36,986 bases of DNA, taken from the IMG/VR virus record IMGVR_UViG_3300041809_000519, positions 1 through 36,986 of that record, one strand, 5' to 3'. Below the pieces are notes generated by a model. It saw only the letters and a list, made by a program, of their open reading frames with translations, was not told the origin of the DNA and searched no databases. This document shows positions 14,797 through 20,980 of this stretch, piece after piece. The position numbers and the translations under genes are program-made. The DNA is from a virus. Positions within the stretch are counted from its first letter, which is position 1; every line of letters starts with the position of its first letter.

Positions 14797-15354
14797 ATGC
14801 CCAGGACACACGTCGGTACCGGATCGCTCTTCTCGAAGGGAACGCATACGCGATTCCTCGCATGGACCCTTCAGCGTTACGGTAATCTATGCGATCGCAT
14901 GAAGAAGAAGGAGCTTCCCGATCTCCCATTCACGCTCGAACAATTCAGGGCCGACGTTCTCAGCGTTATGGGAGGCAAAGAAGATGGAGCCTTTATCTGC
15001 CGGTACTGTAACCGGCCGCTCGACCTCGACGAGATCGCCGTCGACCACGCTATGCCGCTGAGCCGCGGCGGTGGGATCGGACTCGACAATCTCGACTATC
15101 CATGCAAGGAAGACAATCAGCGCAAGGGCAGCATGGACCCGAACGAATATATGGGCTTATTGAAATACCTTGATACGATCCATCCCCTAGCCCGACAGGA
15201 TATACTTTCGAGGCTTCAAAAAGCAGTCACACTCGCAGCCGGAACCTGGCACAACGCTGCCGTCATCAACGAGCTCAAGAATACCGGCCAATGGCAAAAC
15301 GCTCTCAAAACACTGCGTCACCGGAAACAAGAAAAAGAACTCGGACCATTCTGA
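14797..15354 (+). CDS. HNH endonuclease
   Basis: The 185-residue protein has a CRYC zinc knuckle (about residues 68-71), then VDHAMPLSRGGGIGLDNLDY with the catalytic His of the HNH centre, and a second half-knuckle PCKEDNQRKGSM, the classic HNH layout (D-H-x-x-P...N-L...C-x2-C replaced here by a single Cys and Asn/Lys). The flanks are helical. Free-standing HNH proteins of this size act as nicking or homing enzymes, or as packaging partners next to terminases; no terminase is near. It starts immediately after the previous stop, with AAGGAAAA upstream. Confidence 0.85.
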   Translation: MPRTHVGTGSLFSKGTHTRFLAWTLQRYGNLCDRMKKKELPDLPFTLEQFRADVLSVMGGKEDGAFICRYCNRPLDLDEIAVDHAMPLSRGGGIGLDNLDYPCKEDNQRKGSMDPNEYMGLLKYLDTIHPLARQDILSRLQKAVTLAAGTWHNAAVINELKNTGQWQNALKTLRHRKQEKELGPF

Positions 15355-15377
15355 AAATCACACCTGAAAGGAATCAC

Positions 15378-15977
15378 ATGCCAAACGATCAGTTTTACGA
15401 AGTCAAAGGGAAGAAGCATCATCGCCAAATAACGATCGCCAGCGTAGCGTTGCTGGTGAGCAAGCCGCCGACAAAAGAAAAGCGATGCAGGATCAAAGTG
15501 CGCATGATCCTCAATAACAAATCCAACGCTGGTGCACCTGAATGGCTTGACTCGGCGTACATTTACGTCGCCAAGCATCACCAAGTCGTTACCCCACCCG
15601 AAGAATTCCGGGGCTACCAACTCGAATTCAGCGTCGACAACCTCTTTGGCCCGAAGGCCGCCAAGGCACCGAAGTGCCAGATGCGATCGTTTGAGGTTTC
15701 AGAATTTGGCGATCGCGAGAATCCAGACGTGGCTTGCACGTTCACGATCTATACTCCGTGGTCATCCAAACTCTGGAACTGGCTCGGGCAGTTGGGCGGC
15801 GAGGAAGTATGGTGCTCATTCACTCCCGGAACAGAAGAGGATGAGAAGGGCGACGCCGAAGACGATGAAGATGAAGACGAAGAGGAAGAAGGCCCGAAGG
15901 GAGCCGCGAAGCCGGCAGGGAAGAATGGACCCAAGCAACTCGAAGCCTTCCATCAGGAGCAGGGCGACAAGAAGTAG
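15378..15977 (+). CDS. Hypothetical beta-rich protein with a long acidic tail
   Basis: The 199-residue protein has a beta-rich N-terminal part (ITIASVALLVSKPP, RIKVRMILNN, WLDSAYIYVAKH) and, from about residue 150, a tail of nearly uninterrupted Asp and Glu followed by a basic, Gly/Pro-rich end. The start at 15378 has TGAAAGGA five bases upstream. A compact domain plus acidic tail is the layout of single-strand DNA-binding proteins, and the location between recombination genes and DnaB fits that role, but no OB-fold family signature was recognised. Call is unknown function. Confidence 0.7.
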   Translation: MPNDQFYEVKGKKHHRQITIASVALLVSKPPTKEKRCRIKVRMILNNKSNAGAPEWLDSAYIYVAKHHQVVTPPEEFRGYQLEFSVDNLFGPKAAKAPKCQMRSFEVSEFGDRENPDVACTFTIYTPWSSKLWNWLGQLGGEEVWCSFTPGTEEDEKGDAEDDEDEDEEEEGPKGAAKPAGKNGPKQLEAFHQEQGDKK

Positions 15978-16313
15978 ATGGCAAAGTCGACCTATCACCA
16001 GCCGATCGGAGAGCCGCGCCCCAAGCGCGGCGATCTGATTCATACCAATGTTGGTGACCGGCGCGAGCGCACCTGGCTTGTCCTGCGCACTCAGATTCTC
16101 AAGAATCGCATCTGTGAGCCAATGGGCGGGATCATGGCCCAGCGGACTAAGATTTGGCGAGAGCGATGGTGGGCTCTCGAGCCAGAGATGCGCGTTGCTC
16201 TTTATCGAAGCGCGGAGCGCGCTGGCGGTCAATTGATGCACGAATCAGTACCATTTCCAGTGAAACGCAAGCCTACATTTGAGCAGCACATGAGGAGAAA
16301 AACGTCCAGATGA
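15978..16313 (+). CDS. Hypothetical basic protein
   Basis: A 111-residue protein rich in Arg and Trp: RERTWLVLRTQILKNRIC, then IMAQRTKIWRERWWALEPEM and KRKPTFEQHMRRKTSR. Its ATG follows the previous stop without a gap, and its own stop overlaps the dnaB start (ATGA). A DNA contact or helicase accessory role is conceivable from charge and position, nothing more. Confidence 0.65.
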   Translation: MAKSTYHQPIGEPRPKRGDLIHTNVGDRRERTWLVLRTQILKNRICEPMGGIMAQRTKIWRERWWALEPEMRVALYRSAERAGGQLMHESVPFPVKRKPTFEQHMRRKTSR

Positions 16314-17707
16314 GTACGGTTCCCGATCTAACCCTGGATGCAGGGCTCCCAGCCAACATCGACGCAGAGAAAACGATCCTCGGGGCAATTCTCCTCGACA
16401 ATGAAGCTCACGTCAAAGCGGCCGAAATTCTCAAGCCTGACGATTTCTCGCTGGACTCTCATCGCCGTATTTTCCTGCGCATGTCGGAGCTCGCAGACGC
16501 TTACCGCGCGATCGATATCATCACACTCAAAGATCATTTGCAAATGCATAAGGAAGTCGAGGCAGTTGGCGGCGTGGCCTACTTGGCCTCTCTCACTGAG
16601 GGCTTGCCGCGCCGTCCTGTCATTGAAGATTACATCCGCATCGTAAAAGATAAATCCCTGGCTAGGCGTCTGATGGGAATTTGTTCGGCGACGATCGCGC
16701 GACTAGCCGACCAGGCGGAGCCGGCAATGAACCATGCCATTTCGCTTGGCATCGAAGTGGAAACGGCTCTTAGCTCCACGATCGAATCGGACTTTCAATC
16801 CCCGGAGCAGTTTTTTGCGGCCGAGTATCCAACCGCAGAATCGATGATTGAGAAGCGCTCCAGGTCGCACGGGATCGACACCGGCTATCGCGCATTCGAC
16901 GAGATGACCAGCGGCCTCCAGAGAGGCGAACTGATGATCATCGCAGCCAGGCCCAGCATGGGCAAGACAGCGCTCGCCATGAATATCGCAGAACATGTAT
17001 CCGTGAATTGCGAAGGCCGCGTTATCGTAAATTCGATGGAGATGAGCAGGGAATCTCTTCTCGGCCGCGCCATCTGCTCGCGCGCTCGAGTACCATTCAA
17101 AAAATATAAGAACGGGACACTCTCAGAGGATGCGAAGCAAATGCAAGAATTCACCGGAGCCTACCAGGACTTCCGGCGATCGCAACTTCTTATCGACGAT
17201 CAATGCAGGACGGCGATCAAGATGTCAGCGCACTGGCGCGCGCTAAAACAAAGATTCGATTTCGATCTTGGGATCGTCGATTACCTTACTCTATTTCAGC
17301 ACGAAGAGAATTCGCGCCGGTACCGCGATACCCGTCAACTTGTGGCGACAGATTGCCTCACTCTAAAGCTGCTGGCTAAGGAGCTCAACATTCCAGTGAT
17401 AGCCCTTTGCCAACTAGGACGAGAAGTGACAAAGAGGACCGACAAGCGACCCAACCTGGCCGATCTCAGAGAGTCAGGGAATATCGAAGAAATTGCCGAC
17501 GTGATCTCTTTCGTTCATCGCGAAGCCTACTACAATAACGACGCCGACATGAGCGCCGCGGAGCGCACCCGTACTGAATGGATTATCGGAAAGCAGCGGA
17601 ATGGCCCCGTGGGAACGGTGGACCTAAACTGGCTTGCCTACTGCCTCCGCTTCGAGGAGCCATTTGACGCAGCCGATCTTCAGCGGCAGGAATACATCAA
17701 TTGGTGA
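16310..17707 (+). CDS. dnaB: Replicative DNA helicase DnaB
   Basis: The 465-residue protein is a full-length DnaB-family hexameric helicase. The N-terminal domain (AEKTILGAILLDN...DDFSLDSHRRIFLRM) is followed by the RecA-like motor: Walker A ARPSMGKTAL with K219 and T220, Walker B FDLGIVDYL with D324, the H4 motif ADLRESGNIEEIADV (about 384-398), and RNGPVGTVDLNW near the end. It unwinds DNA at the fork in the 5'-3' direction. No helicase loader or primase is in the window, so these may come from the host. The insertion sites used by inteins in other DnaB proteins (Walker A) are uninterrupted here. Last gene of the early block. Confidence 0.95.
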   Translation: MSTVPDLTLDAGLPANIDAEKTILGAILLDNEAHVKAAEILKPDDFSLDSHRRIFLRMSELADAYRAIDIITLKDHLQMHKEVEAVGGVAYLASLTEGLPRRPVIEDYIRIVKDKSLARRLMGICSATIARLADQAEPAMNHAISLGIEVETALSSTIESDFQSPEQFFAAEYPTAESMIEKRSRSHGIDTGYRAFDEMTSGLQRGELMIIAARPSMGKTALAMNIAEHVSVNCEGRVIVNSMEMSRESLLGRAICSRARVPFKKYKNGTLSEDAKQMQEFTGAYQDFRRSQLLIDDQCRTAIKMSAHWRALKQRFDFDLGIVDYLTLFQHEENSRRYRDTRQLVATDCLTLKLLAKELNIPVIALCQLGREVTKRTDKRPNLADLRESGNIEEIADVISFVHREAYYNNDADMSAAERTRTEWIIGKQRNGPVGTVDLNWLAYCLRFEEPFDAADLQRQEYINW

Positions 17708-17720
17708 GCAGAGACGGCAA

Positions 17721-17744
17721 TAGCCGGGCCTTTCGGCCCGGCTA
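17721..17744. terminator. Hairpin between the converging blocks
   Basis: A perfect 10-base-pair, GC-rich inverted repeat with a four-base loop (stem TAGCCGGGCC, loop TTTC). It lies 14 bases after the dnaB stop and 70 bases before the end of the - strand lipoprotein gene. Neither side has a clear T-run, so it is not a textbook Rho-independent terminator, but its position and near-palindromic form fit a two-way terminator for both operons. Confidence 0.65.
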
Positions 17745-17813
17745 CGCTTGCTCTGGCTTAAATTGTCTGCTCCACGACCTCCTTTCGGACCAGGATTTGG
17801 CAGCGACGATGGA

Positions 17814-18383
17814 TTACTTGATCTCAGCCTCCGACAGTTGCAATGAATCAGCAAGGGCATTCCACTGCGCTTTTAATACGCCCTCATAGGTCGGATGCAG
17901 CTTATCCGGTTTAGCACACGGCACCCGGCCAAGATGCAGGTTGTTCACGTTGGCTCGTGGCCTTGTAAATGTCACCAGACGATTACTCGTGCCCTGGTTT
18001 TGAAAGTACGTGATGATCGATTCAATTGCGCTGACCAGGAGATCGATGAGTGGAGAGTAAACCTTGGTCAGCGGAATCACGGCCGCGATCGCCTCGATGG
18101 TGTTCAGCGCGTCAATTATTAGCGCTGCAGGCCCGCCAGATTTCCATGTAGCAATCTGCTGCTGTAGCGTCGCCAAGGCTTGGCTGAGCTCGGACGCCCA
18201 GGGTACATTACCTGCGATTCTGAGAATACCCTGCACGGCGCCAATGATTACGTTGAGCACGGCCGTGACCGAGAAACCACAGGCGGTCATCACGAACGCC
18301 ACTGGTGCGATCGCCAGCATCCCGGCGAACCTGCCGGCAGTTCCGATCGCTGCCAGCCCTTTCAAAAACATTCTTCGATTCAT
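17814..18383 (-). CDS. Predicted twin-arginine (Tat) lipoprotein
   Basis: The 189-residue protein begins MNRRMFLKGLAAIGTAG, a close match to the Tat motif (RRxFLK), followed by a hydrophobic stretch and a lipobox-like FVMTAC with C35 as the candidate lipid site. The rest is Ala/Ile-rich and amphipathic (IDALNTIEAIAAVIPLTKVYSPLI). GAGAGGGAAC precedes the ATG. I recall similar small lipoproteins in Acidobacteriota prophages. Possible roles are superinfection exclusion or the outer-membrane step of lysis; neither is shown. It is the last gene of the late block. Confidence 0.7.
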   Translation of the reverse strand: MNRRMFLKGLAAIGTAGRFAGMLAIAPVAFVMTACGFSVTAVLNVIIGAVQGILRIAGNVPWASELSQALATLQQQIATWKSGGPAALIIDALNTIEAIAAVIPLTKVYSPLIDLLVSAIESIITYFQNQGTSNRLVTFTRPRANVNNLHLGRVPCAKPDKLHPTYEGVLKAQWNALADSLQLSEAEIK

Positions 18384-18392
18384 AGTTCCCTC

Positions 18393-19166
18393 TCAGTTGA
18401 TGGCCGCAAGATCGGCCTGAAGTTGCGCGAGGTTGAAGTGATTAGGTGAAAGCCCGTTGGCAGAAATGAAGTCCTGCGACAAGAGAATGTGGACCTCCTG
18501 GACGTTTGCATACCAGTATTTCCGAGTCATCTTGTAAATTTGACCCCAGGAAATGAAATAGATGAACTCGGGATCATACTTGAGCACAAAGACGCAGTGC
18601 CCACCGGCAATCGACGTGTCCCCCGTCGTATCCCAGGGAATCTCCGGGTTTCCGGAATTGTTCATCACCTGGTTAGTGACGGTAAGACCGATGTAGGCAC
18701 CGCCAAACAGACTGATCCCGCGCTTGACAGAAATCAGGTTGTGCGGGTTCGCATCGACATAGGCCAGGAGCTCGTGACCGGCGAACGTCTGCTTCCGCCA
18801 GTCGTTTAGAACATCCAACTCCACACCGCCATTGTCCGTGTTTGGATTACCAAGAACATATCCGTCCCAGGACTCGTAATACTTCAACACGGTCGAATCC
18901 GGAACCGTGATCTCGCTACTGGCGTTTGCGGTCAAGACTTGGATCGCGTGGGCAACTCCGGCGATCGTGCAGTCTCCAAGGCCATCCGGACTTCCCGGAG
19001 GATTATTAGAGTCTGGTCCGTTCAACATCATCCCGAATTCTGTTATGCCTTTTGACCAGTCACATGACGCTGGTGGTGCGGGCAGCTTTGGACTGAGGTA
19101 GCGCTCCAACTTCAGCGATCGGCTGTCCGTCTTGAATGCCTTCACTCCGAGTTTGAACCTGTGCAT
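18393..19166 (-). CDS. Papain-like cysteine peptidase-fold protein
   Basis: The 257-residue protein has a papain-like arrangement: GLGDCTIAGVAHAIQVL (candidate nucleophile Cys at about residue 65), SIAGGHCVFVLKYD (candidate His), and YFISWGQ, where papain has Asn-Ser-Trp-Gly. The Asn is replaced by Ile. No signal peptide is seen. The ATG at 19166 has GAGGGAGAAATC directly ahead of it and is preferred to a longer frame that would run into the previous gene. The protein resembles phage/Acidobacteriota C1-like sequences of unknown substrate. It follows the lysis genes, so a role in attacking the envelope or a host protein is possible. Confidence 0.7.
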   Translation of the reverse strand: MHRFKLGVKAFKTDSRSLKLERYLSPKLPAPPASCDWSKGITEFGMMLNGPDSNNPPGSPDGLGDCTIAGVAHAIQVLTANASSEITVPDSTVLKYYESWDGYVLGNPNTDNGGVELDVLNDWRKQTFAGHELLAYVDANPHNLISVKRGISLFGGAYIGLTVTNQVMNNSGNPEIPWDTTGDTSIAGGHCVFVLKYDPEFIYFISWGQIYKMTRKYWYANVQEVHILLSQDFISANGLSPNHFNLAQLQADLAAIN

Positions 19167-19177
19167 GATTTCTCCCT

Positions 19178-19426
19178 CTATGGCTTTGGCGGTTTGGAAT
19201 TTTGCATCGGCTTCCAGGTCTTGTAGAAGCCCCACAAGCTGATCGCGAGCGCGATCATTCCGCTCAACCATCTTGGCATACCATCATAGACGGTGAGTAC
19301 GAATTGATGAAATGGCTGATTGAAAGTAAATGCGGCCAGGAAGAAAGCCCAAATTCCGGCTACAACGTGAGCCCATCCACCCTTGGACATTGCCCAGGCG
19401 ACGATCCATTGCCATATTGTTTTCAT
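19178..19426 (-). CDS. Small membrane protein, holin candidate
   Basis: An 82-residue protein with at least two hydrophobic segments (WAHVVAGIWAFFLAAFTF at about 18-35, and MIALAISLWGFYKTW at about 57-71) and a basic C terminus ending KPPKP. Its ATG overlaps the stop of the cell-wall hydrolase gene (ATGA). Size, topology and position next to the hydrolase fit a holin, the protein that lets the hydrolase reach the wall; the sequence itself gives no family match. Confidence 0.65.
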   Translation of the reverse strand: MKTIWQWIVAWAMSKGGWAHVVAGIWAFFLAAFTFNQPFHQFVLTVYDGMPRWLSGMIALAISLWGFYKTWKPMQNSKPPKP

Positions 19427-19836
19427 GTTTTCACCTTGAAAAAGATTTGTCCGGCGATGATCGCGGTTTGCGTTAGCTCCGCAAAATTCCAGTCAGGCCG
19501 CGACGCATCGGCTGCGTAGTAGAGCGTGGCGCCCCCGGTGATATCGGTCAAATCGCAAGCCAGAGCCTGATTGACCATCTGCTCGGCGACGGCATATTGC
19601 GGATCGCCCTCAACCGGCCAGATGTCGGCCTCAGATTCCTTTGCCTTCATCTCGGGCGGCGGGCTGATTGACGTGAACTGTTCTTTCTTTGTGGCCTCAG
19701 CGTATAGCGATGTGTTGTTTTTGATCGCGCGGTTTTGAAGCACATTGACGACCGAACGCATCCCTGCCTGGCCACCGCCGCGATTTTCCCGCCAAGCGCA
19801 TAGCGCCGGAATCGAAATTAAGAGACAGTTGCCCAT
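19423..19836 (-). CDS. SleB-type cell-wall hydrolase (endolysin)
   Basis: The 137-residue protein matches the SleB/Hydrolase_2 family: ALCAWRENRGGGQAGMRSVV with the probable catalytic Glu (E17), VVNVLQNRAI, and a later ITGGATLYYAADA and IIAGQIFF. These enzymes cleave the glycan strand of peptidoglycan as lytic transglycosylases. The ATG at 19836 with AAGG ten bases upstream is preferred to the upstream frame start at 19902, which would overlap the previous gene. It should act on the murein at the end of infection once the membrane is opened. Confidence 0.85.
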   Translation of the reverse strand: MGNCLLISIPALCAWRENRGGGQAGMRSVVNVLQNRAIKNNTSLYAEATKKEQFTSISPPPEMKAKESEADIWPVEGDPQYAVAEQMVNQALACDLTDITGGATLYYAADASRPDWNFAELTQTAIIAGQIFFKVKT

Positions 19837-19852
19837 TTGTAAACCTTGCCCT

Positions 19853-20239
19853 TCAATGTCTCCCCGAAATAGAATTCGATCCAGATTCCTCGACGCCATC
19901 ACGGATAGTAGACCATTTGTTTTGATGTAGGAAGTAGGCTGTGCCGCTGGCTACTAGAAGATGACCGCTACGATAGGCCCAGGTATACAAAAACCGCCAT
20001 CCGGAAAGACTGGTGTCCGGCTCCGGCATTCCTCCAACGATCCCGCTCGCAATAATAAAGAGTACATAGTCAAACCAGATGTCGTGTACGGGAAGTCCGG
20101 CGACGGCAGCACCAATAAAAACAGCAGCCCCAACCGTCAAACCCTTTGCGATAGCCGGAATCTTTGCGATTAACACGGCCGTGGATTTGAAAAATCCCGT
20201 GCTATACATGGTCCCGATCACATGTCTCGATCCGCTCAC
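19853..20239 (-). CDS. Membrane protein of the lysis region
   Basis: A 128-residue product with hydrophobic segments at about 30-48 (AKGLTVGAAVFIGAAVAGL), 55-70 (FDYVLFIIASGIVGGM) and 82-105, and a polar C terminus. The GTG at 20239 has AGGGGTGAAAGATA upstream; an ATG at 20209 is the alternative but has no clear site. I associate the MPEPD...WAYRSGHLLVASGTAYFL wording with conserved small phage membrane proteins. A holin or antiholin role is possible, so it competes with the 19178-19426 product for that job. Confidence 0.65.
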   Translation of the reverse strand: MSGSRHVIGTMYSTGFFKSTAVLIAKIPAIAKGLTVGAAVFIGAAVAGLPVHDIWFDYVLFIIASGIVGGMPEPDTSLSGWRFLYTWAYRSGHLLVASGTAYFLHQNKWSTIRDGVEESGSNSISGRH

Positions 20240-20251
20240 TATCTTTCACCC

Positions 20252-20980
20252 CTAAGTTTTATTTGACCCTGTTCTTGTTGACATTTGTCGCCTAGACCTT
20301 TCATCGATCCAGTAATGCTCAGGAGGCTCCTGCAAATCTGATCGTATGAATTCTGGAAATCCAGAAGGTGGGGTCACCCAGCTAATAGTGACCGTGCCAT
20401 CTCCTCCACCCGAGCCGTCCCCTCCTCGGCCTCCTTGGTTGTTACCTGCGTCGCCGCCCGTACCGAGAGTTATGCTCCACGTGGCTCCTGGTGTGCTGGA
20501 GATTGTGCCGGTCCCGGAATCGCCGTTGTTACCTGTGCTGCCCGTTGCTGCACCAAACCATCCACTACCACCAATGCCGCCACTGGAGCCACCATACGTC
20601 GTAAAAGTGAGCCCGGTTCCTATGTTAGTCCCGTACTGACTTCCATTAGAGTCTACCGAGCCACAACTGGTCCCGAGTGACGCGCCGCCACCGCCGCCAC
20701 CGCGAACCTCCAGGCTAAGACCTGTGCTTGTTATCGTAGTAGTAAATCCGTTGCTTCCATCATTGGCGTCTATTGCAGCCTGGCAATCGCCGCCGCCGCC
20801 GCCGCCGCCGCCCGCTCCATTTATGGTGACCGTTACGGATGTCACTCCAGATGGCACGACCCAAGTCCAACTGTACGTGGTTCCACCAGACACGAAAACA
20901 CACGGGCTAACCGTGCACAGAGCAGACGCCTTCGTCGCGAAGCATAGAGCGATTGCTAGCAGGACAATTGCTTTGCGCAT
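20252..20980 (-). CDS. Glycine-rich protein with signal peptide, fibre-region adhesin candidate
   Basis: The 242-residue product starts MRKAIVLLAIALCFATKASA, a clear Sec signal peptide, then CTVSPCVFVSGGTTYSWTWV, a short beta domain, and a long region of glycine runs separated by polar turns (GAGGGGGGGGDC, RGGGGGGAS, GGSSGGIGGSG, GGRGGDGSGGGDG). Glycine-rich loops of this type form the receptor-binding ends of some phage adhesins. The start at 20980 shares a base with the stop of the fibre gene (TGATG). Mature-part cysteines come as two pairs, which would suit disulfide bonds outside the cytoplasm. Confidence 0.75.
   Translation of the reverse strand: MRKAIVLLAIALCFATKASALCTVSPCVFVSGGTTYSWTWVVPSGVTSVTVTINGAGGGGGGGGDCQAAIDANDGSNGFTTTITSTGLSLEVRGGGGGGASLGTSCGSVDSNGSQYGTNIGTGLTFTTYGGSSGGIGGSGWFGAATGSTGNNGDSGTGTISSTPGATWSITLGTGGDAGNNQGGRGGDGSGGGDGTVTISWVTPPSGFPEFIRSDLQEPPEHYWIDERSRRQMSTRTGSNKT
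20789..20812. repeat. (GCC)8 trinucleotide tract
   Basis: Eight perfect GCC units on the + strand, read as eight Gly codons on the - strand inside the glycine-rich protein. Such a tract can gain or lose units by slippage without breaking the frame, changing the length of a glycine loop. Confidence 0.85.

Noticed and set aside
16940-16990. A second intein in the DnaB Walker A
   Set aside because: The DnaB P-loop (ARPSMGKTAL) is continuous and the protein has normal length.
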